This document shows positions 44,534-52,369 of a stretch of DNA of 64,000 nucleotides, piece by piece. Both the position numbers and the translations under genes were made by a program. How positions within the stretch are numbered: the stretch's first letter is position 1; each line of letters starts with the position of its first letter. Where the stretch lies: the NCBI RefSeq assembly GCF_041224545.1, contig NZ_JBGFGP010000166.1, positions 62,001 through 126,000 of the forward strand. The letters are read 5' to 3'. The notes beneath the pieces are model-generated. The model worked only from the letters and a program-made list of their open reading frames with translations. It was not told the origin of the DNA and made no database searches. The DNA comes from Sedimentitalea sp041224545 (GTDB lineage Bacteria; Pseudomonadota; Alphaproteobacteria; Rhodobacterales; Rhodobacteraceae).

Positions 44534-45304
44534 ATGGCGCGCCCCATCGTCGGCATCATCGGCAACAGCTATCTCATCAATGACGAATATCCGGCCCACG
44601 CGGGCGGGTCGCACAACTCCGAAGCGGTGGCCAAGGTGTCCTGCTGCATGCCCATGCTGATCCCGGCGGATCCGCGTTTCCTGTCGGTGGACGAGTTGCT
44701 TGAGACCTGCGACGGGTTCCTTCTGACCGGAGGGCGCCCGAACGTGCACCCCGAGGAATACGGCGAGGACGCGACCGAAGCGCATGGCGCGTTTGATCGG
44801 GCACGGGATGCGATCACGCTGCCGCTGGTGCGGGCCTGTGTCGAGCGGGGTCAACCGTTTTTCGGTATCTGTCGCGGGTTCCAGGAGGTGAACGTGGCAA
44901 TGGGGGGAACGCTTCATCCCGAGATCCGCGACCTGCCGGGGCGGATGAACCACCGGATGCCGCCGGATGGCACGCTGGAAGAAAAATTCGCGCTGCGCCA
45001 CAGGGTCAGCTTTGCCGAAGGGGGCGTGTTCCACGAGCTGTTCGGGACGACCGAGGTCATGACGAACACGTTGCATGGGCAAGGCATCAAGCGAGCCGGG
45101 CCGCGCATCGTGATCGACGGCCATGCGCCGGACGGAACACCCGAGGCGATCTATGTCGATGGCGCGCCGGGCTTTACCCTGTCGGTGCAATGGCATCCCG
45201 AGTGGGACGCGGCGAATGACCCGGTTTCGCGCCCGTTGTTTACCGCTTTCGGCGATGCGGTCCGCGCCTGGGCGGCGCGCCCGGCCCTGCAAAAGAGCGC
45301 CTGA
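44534..45304 (+). CDS. PuuD-like gamma-glutamyl-GABA hydrolase (class I amidotransferase)
   Basis: A 256-residue glutamine-amidotransferase-fold hydrolase. The nucleophile elbow FFGICRGFQEVNV holds the catalytic Cys, and SVQWHPEWDAAND holds the His-Glu pair; the N-terminus shows GFLLTGGRPNVHPEEYG, the peptidase C26 hallmark. Relatives cleave gamma-glutamyl-GABA in putrescine use or related glutamyl amides. The ATG at 44534 begins the conserved strand; the frame is open from 44417. No putrescine gene is adjacent. Confidence 0.85.
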   Translation: MARPIVGIIGNSYLINDEYPAHAGGSHNSEAVAKVSCCMPMLIPADPRFLSVDELLETCDGFLLTGGRPNVHPEEYGEDATEAHGAFDRARDAITLPLVRACVERGQPFFGICRGFQEVNVAMGGTLHPEIRDLPGRMNHRMPPDGTLEEKFALRHRVSFAEGGVFHELFGTTEVMTNTLHGQGIKRAGPRIVIDGHAPDGTPEAIYVDGAPGFTLSVQWHPEWDAANDPVSRPLFTAFGDAVRAWAARPALQKSA

Positions 45305-45327
45305 GTCGCGGCGGGCATATTTTGCCC

Positions 45328-47565
45328 TCAGATCAGAAGGTCGAAATGCTTGTTCAGGGGCAGGTCGCGGGCGCGGGTGCCGGTCAGGTCGAACAGCGCA
45401 TTGCCCAGTGCCGGCATTGACGGCGGCGTGCCCGGTTCCCCCGCGCCGCTGATATACGCCTTGTTCTCGAGAATGGCGACCTCGGTGACCGGTGCCGTGT
45501 GCATCCGGATTGCATCGTAGTCGGGAAAATTGAGTTGCTCGACCTCGCCATCGGAAAATGTGATCTCGCCGTAGCAGGCCGCTGACAGACCATAGTTCAT
45601 GCCGCCGATCATCTGTGCTTCGACGATGCTGCGGTCGAGCACGATTCCGAGGTCGCAGGCGATCCATGCCTTGTTGATCCGGATCGTGCCGTCTTCGTCG
45701 ACCACTTCGATGACCTGCGCGACGGGGGTTCCGAAGCTGTAGGTAAAGCCCACGCCGCGTCCGACACCGTCCGGGGTCTTGCCGGTCCAGCCCGACATGT
45801 CACGCACCGTTTCAAGGCAGGCCGCCGCCGGTTCCCATTCGGCGCGCGCCATCTGGAGGCGGAAATCGAGGGGGTCGCGCCCGGCGGCATGGGCCATCTC
45901 GTCAACGAAACTGTCCAGCAGAAATCCGTTCACCGATGGTCCGACCGATCTCCAGAAGCCGACCGGAACCGCCAGTTCGGCAAGATAGCCCCGGATGCGG
46001 AAATTCGGGATCGCGTAGGGCGCGTTGAAGGCGCCGTCTACCGTGATCTTGTCGGGGCCGACCGCAGGGGCACCCAGCCAGCGGCCCATCACCTGATGGT
46101 TGCAGGATTGCGCCGCAATGTCGCCGTCGAGCAGCACGGCCTTGCCATCCTGGACAGCGCCGCGAAACCGGCCGATCGCTGCGGGGCGATAGAAATCATG
46201 CTGCATGTCCTCTTCCCGTGACCAGGTGACCTGGACCGGGGTATCGGGCATCTCCCGGGCGACCCGCGCGGCGAGCACCGCAAAGTCCACCTCGCCACGG
46301 CGTCCGAAACCGCCACCGAGATAGGTGGTGTGCACATCAACGGCTTCGACCTCCAGACCCACCGCATCGGCGCAGTGGCGGGCGGTGAATACCGGTGCCT
46401 GGTTGCCAGACCAGATATCGAGCCGTGTTCCAGTATAAAGCGCGGTTGCATTCATCGGTTCCATCGTCGCATGCGCCAGATAGGGCATGCGGTATTCCGC
46501 GCGAAGCTCGGTCGCACCTTCCGGGGTCCTGGTCGCATCGCCGTCGTTACGCATGGTCGAATTCGGACCGGCGTCAAAGGCAGAGGCGATCTCGGCAAAA
46601 AGCTGATCGGTCTCGGCGGGATAGGGGGCTTCGTCCCATTCCACGTCTATCGCGTCCAGCGCCTGCATCGCGATCCATGTGTTGTTGGCGACAACAGCGA
46701 CGCCGGTGCCCAGGTCGATGACCTTTTCGACGCCCGGCATCCCGGTGGCCTGCGACGCGTCAAAGCGTATCATGCCGCCGCGCCGGGGAGACATCCGGAC
46801 AGAGGCGAATTTCATGCCGTCCAGCCGCACGTCGATGCCGAACTCTGCGGTGCCCGTGGTCTTGCCGACCATGTCCACGCGCGGCTGCGACTTGCCCAGC
46901 AGTCGCCATTCGGTGGCTGGCCGCAATTCGGCCTCGACCGGATCAAGCGCGGCGGCGGCCACGGCAAGGTCGCCATAGGCAATCTCGGCGCCATCCGGCG
47001 CAATGACCTTGCCGTTCGCTGTCCTGAGCGATTGACGATCAACACCGAGACGTTGCGCGGCGGCCTCTTTCAGCGTCTCACGCGCTGATGCCCCCGCCGC
47101 ACGCATGCGCTCGAACCCGTCGATCATCGAGGTCGATCCGCCGGTGACCTGCATGCCCATGACCTTGCCGAACACGCCGAGCGTTTCGGCGACACCGTGC
47201 ATGAAGTCGGATTTGTCGTACCCCTTGCCGGGCAGGGCATCACCAACGAGCGCGGTGTTGTAGTAGGCGGTTGCCGCTGGACCGTGCAGGATGCGAACCG
47301 CGTCCGGGTCGACGTCGAGCTCTTCTGCGATAAGCGCCGCCCAGGTTGTTCTGACCCCCTGACCCATCTCGGCACGGGGCGCAAACAGGGTCACGCCTTG
47401 CTGGTCGATCAGTACGAAAGGATTCAACGCCGCCTCGCCCTCGGCGGGTTTCAGCGGGTTGGGAGCGGGTCGGGAGACATAATATGCCCCGAATGCCACG
47501 CCGCCGACGATGGCGGCGGAACCGATCAGAAAGGTCCGGCGGGCGATTTTACCAAAGCTTGCCAT
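45328..47565 (-). CDS. Molybdenum hydroxylase large subunit (isoquinoline 1-oxidoreductase beta-like)
   Basis: A 745-residue molybdopterin-binding subunit of the xanthine-oxidase superfamily, IorB type. The N-terminus has a twin-arginine-like signal anchor (ARRTFLIGSA, residues 8-17), then PRAEMGQGVRTTWAALIAEEL and TGGSTSMIDGFERMR, and later the Moco-pocket segments LGGGFGRRGEVDF and QVTWSREEDMQHDF, ending in SGAGEPGTPPSMPALGNALF with the catalytic Glu. Its iron-sulfur partner is encoded 3 bp upstream. The substrate is probably an N-heterocycle or aldehyde. No cytochrome or maturation gene is adjacent. Confidence 0.9.
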   Translation of the reverse strand: MASFGKIARRTFLIGSAAIVGGVAFGAYYVSRPAPNPLKPAEGEAALNPFVLIDQQGVTLFAPRAEMGQGVRTTWAALIAEELDVDPDAVRILHGPAATAYYNTALVGDALPGKGYDKSDFMHGVAETLGVFGKVMGMQVTGGSTSMIDGFERMRAAGASARETLKEAAAQRLGVDRQSLRTANGKVIAPDGAEIAYGDLAVAAAALDPVEAELRPATEWRLLGKSQPRVDMVGKTTGTAEFGIDVRLDGMKFASVRMSPRRGGMIRFDASQATGMPGVEKVIDLGTGVAVVANNTWIAMQALDAIDVEWDEAPYPAETDQLFAEIASAFDAGPNSTMRNDGDATRTPEGATELRAEYRMPYLAHATMEPMNATALYTGTRLDIWSGNQAPVFTARHCADAVGLEVEAVDVHTTYLGGGFGRRGEVDFAVLAARVAREMPDTPVQVTWSREEDMQHDFYRPAAIGRFRGAVQDGKAVLLDGDIAAQSCNHQVMGRWLGAPAVGPDKITVDGAFNAPYAIPNFRIRGYLAELAVPVGFWRSVGPSVNGFLLDSFVDEMAHAAGRDPLDFRLQMARAEWEPAAACLETVRDMSGWTGKTPDGVGRGVGFTYSFGTPVAQVIEVVDEDGTIRINKAWIACDLGIVLDRSIVEAQMIGGMNYGLSAACYGEITFSDGEVEQLNFPDYDAIRMHTAPVTEVAILENKAYISGAGEPGTPPSMPALGNALFDLTGTRARDLPLNKHFDLLI

Positions 47566-47568
47566 GGA

Positions 47569-48033
47569 TCAGGACTCCTGCATCTTGCCGGCGGCGGTGT
47601 GAATGGCTGCGCGGATTCGGGGGTAGGTGCCGCACCGGCACAGATTGCCCTGCATCGCGTCGTCGATCTCGGCATCCGTCGGGTCGGGTGTCTCGGCCAG
47701 CAGCGCCGCCGCCTGCATGATCTGGCCGGACTGGCAATAGCCGCATTGGGCAACCTGATGTTCGACCCAGGCTTCCTGAATGACCGCCATGGCGTCGGGT
47801 GTGCCGATACCCTCGATCGTGGTGACATCGCCCCAGACATCGGACAGCGGCACCTGACAACTGCGTACCGCTTCGCCATCGATATGCACCGTGCAGGCGC
47901 CGCAGGCCGCGATGCCGCAGCCGAACTTGGTGCCGGTCAGACCGATTTCGTCCCGCAGCACCCAGAGCAGGGGAACGTCGTCCGGGAGGTCCACCTGATG
48001 AGATTTGCCGTTGATGGTGAGTTGGGTTGACAT
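47569..48033 (-). CDS. (2Fe-2S)-binding small subunit of the molybdenum hydroxylase
   Basis: A 154-residue electron-transfer subunit of IorA type with two [2Fe-2S] centres: a plant-ferredoxin centre in GCGIAACGACTVHIDG plus a later Cys, and the C-terminal CGYCQSGQIMQ and GNLCRCGTYPRIR centre. It is the first gene of the operon with the large subunit. A palindrome lies between it and the divergent TetR gene. Confidence 0.95.
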   Translation of the reverse strand: MSTQLTINGKSHQVDLPDDVPLLWVLRDEIGLTGTKFGCGIAACGACTVHIDGEAVRSCQVPLSDVWGDVTTIEGIGTPDAMAVIQEAWVEHQVAQCGYCQSGQIMQAAALLAETPDPTDAEIDDAMQGNLCRCGTYPRIRAAIHTAAGKMQES

Positions 48034-48060
48034 GGCTGGCCCCGATCCTGGCGATTGCTA

Positions 48061-48092
48061 TGACATTTTGACAAATATATCAAAAAATGTCA
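48061..48092. promoter_or_regulatory. Inverted repeat, likely operator of the TetR regulator
   Basis: TGACATTTT and AAAATGTCA form 9-bp arms of a dyad with a 14-bp AT-rich centre, in the middle of the divergent spacer, 28 bp before the small-subunit gene and 47 bp before the TetR gene. Size, symmetry and place fit a TetR-type operator acting on both genes. A partial third copy (AGAATGTCA) lies just downstream. Confidence 0.7.
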
Positions 48093-48138
48093 GAATGTCA
48101 ATCAGGCGAAAAATCAAGGACGATCAAGGCCTTTTACC

Positions 48139-48720
48139 ATGATGCATGATTCGAACGTTTCCAAACGGGATGCCATTCTCAGGTCGGCATTGCAGGCGTT
48201 TTCAACCTACGGGTTTCGCAAGACCTCTATGAACGACATTGCCGACGGTGCGGGAATGTCGCGTGCCGCCGTCTATCAGCATTACAGGAACAAGGACGAC
48301 ATCTTTCGCAGCCTGACGCAGATGTATTACGACAATGCGGCCGGGGATCTTGCGACGGCCCTGAGCGCCGAAAAAACCGTGCCCGAACTGTTGCAGGATG
48401 CCTTTGAAACTCAGATCGGTGACATGATCGAAACGCTGGTCAAGTCTCCGCACGGCATGGAACTTCTCGACACCGGCGAAAAAACCACCGCAACCATCAA
48501 GCAGACGGGCGAGGATCGGTTGCGCGACATTTACATGCAATGGCTGGAACGGACGGCGGCAGAGGGCCGGATCACGCTGCCAGACACGCCCGAGCAGGTC
48601 GCGGATGTCATTATGGTGGGGTTGAAAGGGTTGAAAACCACGGCGAATTCGGTTTCCCAATTGCGGGCAAGGCTTGCGATATTCGCAACACTCATCGCGG
48701 GCGGTCTGATGGCAGGCTGA
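48139..48720 (+). CDS. TetR/AcrR family transcriptional regulator
   Basis: A 193-residue one-component regulator. The N-terminal helix-turn-helix is SKRDAILRSALQAFSTYGF then MNDIADGAGMSRAAVYQHY (about residues 8-52), followed by an all-helical ligand domain. It starts with two adjacent ATGs (48139 and 48142). It is divergent to the molybdenum hydroxylase operon and shares a palindrome with it, so it probably represses that operon and itself until a substrate is bound. Confidence 0.92.
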   Translation: MMHDSNVSKRDAILRSALQAFSTYGFRKTSMNDIADGAGMSRAAVYQHYRNKDDIFRSLTQMYYDNAAGDLATALSAEKTVPELLQDAFETQIGDMIETLVKSPHGMELLDTGEKTTATIKQTGEDRLRDIYMQWLERTAAEGRITLPDTPEQVADVIMVGLKGLKTTANSVSQLRARLAIFATLIAGGLMAG

Positions 48721-48731
48721 GCGGCGAGCCC

Positions 48732-49565
48732 TCAGAGACCGGTTCTCAGATGCCAAAGCTCCGGGAACAACTCAACCTCGAGCATCCGCTTGAGATAGCT
48801 GATGCCGCCGGTGCCCCCCGTCCCGCGCTTGAACCCGATGACGCGTTCGACGGTGGTGACATGGTTGAAACGCCAGCGGCGGAAATAATCCTCCAGATCG
48901 ACCAGTTTCTCGGCCAGTTCGTACAGCTCCCAGTGGGTTTGCGGATCGCGATAGACCGTGCTCCAGGCGTCGGCGACCTGCGGGTTCTCGGAATGGGGTT
49001 GTTCAAGATCCCGGTTCAGAACCGCGTCAGGCAGGGGAAAACTCTGGTGCAGAGCGGCGAGGGCCACGTCGTACAAGGATGGTTTCGCCAGTTCCGCCGT
49101 CAGCAACCTCGTTATGTCGGGGCGATGGGCATGGGGTTTGAGCAGCGCTGTATTGCGGTTGCCCAGCATGAATTCGATCTGGCGATACTGGTGCGACTGG
49201 AAACCCGAGGATTGCCCGAGCGCTTCGCGAAACGTGGTGTAATCGCTTGGCGTCATGGTGCGCAGCACGTCCCACGCGCTGTTGAGCTGTTCGAATATGC
49301 GCGACACGCGCGACAGCATCTTGAAGGCGGGACGCCGGTCGCAACCTTGCAGCGCCTCCCGCGCCGCTGACAATTCGTGTATCGCCAGCCGCATCCACAA
49401 TTCAGAGGTCTGATGCTGTATGATGAACAGCATCTCGTCATGTGCCTGCGACAGGGGTTTCTGCGCGTCCAGTATTTGTGACAGGTGCAGGTAGTCGCCA
49501 TAGGACATGCGCCCGTCGAAAGACATCTGCGCCCCCTCGCGCGAGGGGTCATAGGGATCGGTCAT
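48732..49565 (-). CDS. kynA: Tryptophan 2,3-dioxygenase
   Basis: A heme dioxygenase of 277 residues that opens the indole ring of tryptophan to N-formylkynurenine. Motifs are SYGDYLHLSQILDAQKPLS, HDEMLFIIQHQTSELWMRL (distal pocket), SGFQSHQYRQIEFMLGN and FNHVTTVERVIGFKRGTGG with the proximal heme His. The ATG at 49565 begins the family N-terminus; the frame is open to 49748. It follows the kynureninase gene after 58 bp. It converges closely with the TetR gene (11 bp). Confidence 0.95.
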   Translation of the reverse strand: MTDPYDPSREGAQMSFDGRMSYGDYLHLSQILDAQKPLSQAHDEMLFIIQHQTSELWMRLAIHELSAAREALQGCDRRPAFKMLSRVSRIFEQLNSAWDVLRTMTPSDYTTFREALGQSSGFQSHQYRQIEFMLGNRNTALLKPHAHRPDITRLLTAELAKPSLYDVALAALHQSFPLPDAVLNRDLEQPHSENPQVADAWSTVYRDPQTHWELYELAEKLVDLEDYFRRWRFNHVTTVERVIGFKRGTGGTGGISYLKRMLEVELFPELWHLRTGL

Positions 49566-49623
49566 GGTGCCGGCTCCGGTTGCGGGTGAATTGGAAACCG
49601 CAAAATCGGGTGGATCGTCGATC

Positions 49624-50817
49624 TCATGTGACCGCCGCGCGGGTCTTGTATTCGGCGCGGTCCCACAGCCGGTTCTGCATGACATCCCGAATGATCGCGA
49701 CGGCGGCGCGGACATCGTCGGCGTCGATATAGAGTGGGGTAAAACCAAAGCGCATGATGTCCGGCGCGCGAAAATCGCCGATCACTCCGCGGGCGATCAG
49801 GGCCTGCATCGCGGCATAGCCATGCTCAAACCGGAACGAGACCTGGCTGCCACGTCTGGCGGCCTCGCGCGGGCTGGCCAGGGTCAGCATGGGACAGGAG
49901 GCTTCGATCTCGGCGATGAACATCTCGCACAGGGCAATCGACGCGGCACGGACATCCTGCATATCCGCCATGTCCCAGATATCCAGCGCAGTTTCCAGCG
50001 CGGTCAGCTGGATGATGGGCGGCGTGCCGACGCGCATCCGCTCGATACCCTGACCGGGGCGATAGCTTTGCTCGAACGCGAAGGGCGCATCATGACCCAG
50101 CCAGCCGGACAGGGCAGGGACTGCCCGCTCCGCATGACGCGGCGCGACATAGATGAAGGCCGGCGCGCCCGGCCCGCCATTGAGGTATTTGTAGGTACAG
50201 CCGACGGCGAAATCGGCTCCGGCCCCGGAAACGTCCACCGGGACCGCACCTGCCGTATGCGCCAGATCCCAGACCGTCATCACGCCGGCGTCATGGGCAC
50301 GTCGCGTCAACTCCGCCATGTCGTGCAATCGCCCGGTGCGGTAATCAACCTCGGTCAGCATCAGAACCGCAATTTCGTCGTTTATGGCCTCCTCTACCGC
50401 GTCCGGATCGACCACGCGCAATTCGTGGCCCCGGCCAAGGCTGCGCAACAATCCCTCGGCCATGTAGAGATCGGACGGGAAGTTGCCGCTGTCACTGAGC
50501 ACCACGCGACGATCCGGGTTCATGTCGAGCGTGGCGGCAAGGGCCTGATAGACCTTGATCGACAGGGTGTCTCCCAGAACCACCTGGCCCGGTTCGGCCC
50601 CGATCAGCTTGCCCACCCGGTCGCCCAGGGCCATCGGCATCGCCATCCATCCGGCCTTGTTCCATCCGGTGATCAGCATCTTGCCCCATTCGTCGCTCAG
50701 CATCCGGGCCACCCGCCCCTGTGCCGCCCGGGGCAGCGGGCCCAGCGAGTTGCCATCCAGATACAGCACGCCCTCGGGAATTTCGAACATCGCCTTTGTG
50801 GCTGCAAAATCGGTCAT
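49624..50817 (-). CDS. kynU: Kynureninase
   Basis: A PLP enzyme of 397 residues that cleaves kynurenine to anthranilate and alanine. Motifs are YLDGNSLGPLPRAA at the N-terminus, FPSDLYMAEGLL, WDLAHTAGAVPVDV, and the PLP-Lys site VGCTYKYLNGGPGAPAF. It lies between an SDR gene and kynA on the same strand. Kynurenine formamidase (kynB), the step between kynA and kynU, is not in the window. Confidence 0.96.
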   Translation of the reverse strand: MTDFAATKAMFEIPEGVLYLDGNSLGPLPRAAQGRVARMLSDEWGKMLITGWNKAGWMAMPMALGDRVGKLIGAEPGQVVLGDTLSIKVYQALAATLDMNPDRRVVLSDSGNFPSDLYMAEGLLRSLGRGHELRVVDPDAVEEAINDEIAVLMLTEVDYRTGRLHDMAELTRRAHDAGVMTVWDLAHTAGAVPVDVSGAGADFAVGCTYKYLNGGPGAPAFIYVAPRHAERAVPALSGWLGHDAPFAFEQSYRPGQGIERMRVGTPPIIQLTALETALDIWDMADMQDVRAASIALCEMFIAEIEASCPMLTLASPREAARRGSQVSFRFEHGYAAMQALIARGVIGDFRAPDIMRFGFTPLYIDADDVRAAVAIIRDVMQNRLWDRAEYKTRAAVT

Positions 50818-50866
50818 TGGTGTTCCCTGGTTGATGGCGCTGCGCAGGTCCGGGCGCGGGCGTTTC

Positions 50867-51619
50867 TCACATCTGGCCTCCGGCGATTTCGATCACCTGG
50901 CCGTTCACGCTCTCCGATCCCGGACGCACGAGCCACATGGCGGCGGCGGCCACCTCTTCGGGCGCGATCAGGCGCTTGTGCCGGTTGGCACCGACCATGA
51001 CCGCGCGGGCGTCCTCCTCGCTGATCCCGGCGCGCTTGGCGATGTTGCCGGTGTTGCGTTCGACGATCGGCGTATCGACATAGGCGGGGCAAATCGCGTT
51101 GAAGGTCATGGGTTTGCCCAAGTAATCCTCGCTCAGTGCCCGCGTCAGTCCGATCAGACCGTGTTTTGACGCGGTATAGCAGGCTGCGCCCGGCAACCCC
51201 CTGACCCCGGCAATCGACGCCATCGTGATGACCCGTCCCCAGTCGGTCCCGCGCATGCTGTGCAGGCATTCGCGGATGGTCAGAAATGCGCCATCCAAAT
51301 TGGTCGCCATCATGTTTCGCCAGAAGTCCAGCGTGGTCTTGTGGACCGCGCGGCCTTCGGCGATGCCGGCATTGGCCACGCAAATCTGCACCGGACCACG
51401 GGCATCGACCGCCGCCGCGACCTTGGATATCACGTCGTCTTCGTCGCGCACATCCATCGCCATGCCAAAGAGACCGTCGCTGGCGACCTCGTCGAGCACC
51501 TCCTGTCGCCGCCCGGTGATCGTCACCCGTGCGCCTTCTGCCGCAAGCGCCCGCGCGATGGCCAGACCGATCCCGGTGCCGCCGCCGGTGACGATCGCGT
51601 GTTTTCCTTCAAGTGTCAT
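50867..51619 (-). CDS. SDR oxidoreductase (3-hydroxybutyrate dehydrogenase/FabG-like)
   Basis: A classical SDR of 250 residues: TGGGTGIGLAIARAL (cofactor loop), CVANAGIAEG (NAG motif), catalytic Ser in ITMASIAGVRG and YTASKHGLIGLTRAL (YxxxK), and a C-terminal SVNGQVIEIAGGQM. The ATG at 51619 has GGAGGAA at good spacing. It is 49 bp upstream of kynU and probably cotranscribed with it. The fingerprint resembles 3-hydroxybutyrate dehydrogenases and related 3-hydroxyacyl SDRs; the substrate cannot be read from the sequence. Confidence 0.88.
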   Translation of the reverse strand: MTLEGKHAIVTGGGTGIGLAIARALAAEGARVTITGRRQEVLDEVASDGLFGMAMDVRDEDDVISKVAAAVDARGPVQICVANAGIAEGRAVHKTTLDFWRNMMATNLDGAFLTIRECLHSMRGTDWGRVITMASIAGVRGLPGAACYTASKHGLIGLTRALSEDYLGKPMTFNAICPAYVDTPIVERNTGNIAKRAGISEEDARAVMVGANRHKRLIAPEEVAAAAMWLVRPGSESVNGQVIEIAGGQM

Positions 51620-51796
51620 GCCGTTCCTCCCTTGCCTCGCTATTACCCTATCGGCTCGCGCTCCGGACACAAGCGCGCCCCGACACAGGGTGCGACGATC
51701 GCTACGAATGGCCGGGTGGAAAAGGGACGCGATTCAGGTGCACACTCGCCGACGATAAACCACGCAAGGAGTCGCCCATCTGGCGAAGATGATCCG

Positions 51797-52246
51797 ATGA
51801 AATGGATTGATGTTCCCCCGGTCTGGCTCTTGGGCTGCGTTGCGCTCGCCTGGGTTCAGTCGACGTATTTTTCCTACGGGTTGAGTTTCGGCGGCAAATG
51901 GGCCGATCTGCTCGGCGGAATGTTGATCGGCGGCGGCCTGCTGCTGATGGTGCTCGCCCTGAGCGAATTCCGCAGGCATGCGACCACGATCAACCCGCAT
52001 GGGACGCCGGGCAGGCTGATCCAGTCGGGTATTTTCTCACGGACGCGCAACCCGATCTATGTCGGCGACGCGCTTGTCCTGGCGGGCCTTGTCCTGCGAT
52101 TTGACGCGGTTCTGTCGCTGCCTCTGGTACCGATTTTCGTGTGGGTGATAGAAAAGCGTTTCATTCTTCCGGAAGAAGATAGATTGCGGCGCATGTTCCG
52201 AATGGATTTTGCCCGCTACGAAAGAAAAGTGCGCAGATGGGTGTGA
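51797..52246 (+). CDS. Isoprenylcysteine carboxyl methyltransferase family membrane protein
   Basis: A 149-residue membrane protein with four hydrophobic segments. The family motif is clear: GRLIQSGIFSRTRNPIYVGD, followed by a hydrophobic helix and EKRFILPEEDRLRRMFRMDFARYERKVRRWV, as in the ICMT/phospholipid methyltransferase-like group (PEMT-like). The N-terminal Met at 51797 is chosen over frames open upstream. The substrate is unknown in bacteria. It lies between the SDR gene (divergent) and pntA. Confidence 0.82.
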   Translation: MKWIDVPPVWLLGCVALAWVQSTYFSYGLSFGGKWADLLGGMLIGGGLLLMVLALSEFRRHATTINPHGTPGRLIQSGIFSRTRNPIYVGDALVLAGLVLRFDAVLSLPLVPIFVWVIEKRFILPEEDRLRRMFRMDFARYERKVRRWV

Positions 52247-52369
52247 GCAAGTAACATTTTTGACACGCGGCAGTCTGCGCAGCTTGCGCAAGTTTGTTGC
52301 GCAAGGTAGTGAAGCGACCAGAAATTTGGCTGTATTGTGCCCGAGCCGGGTAAATCAGGGGGACTTGGA

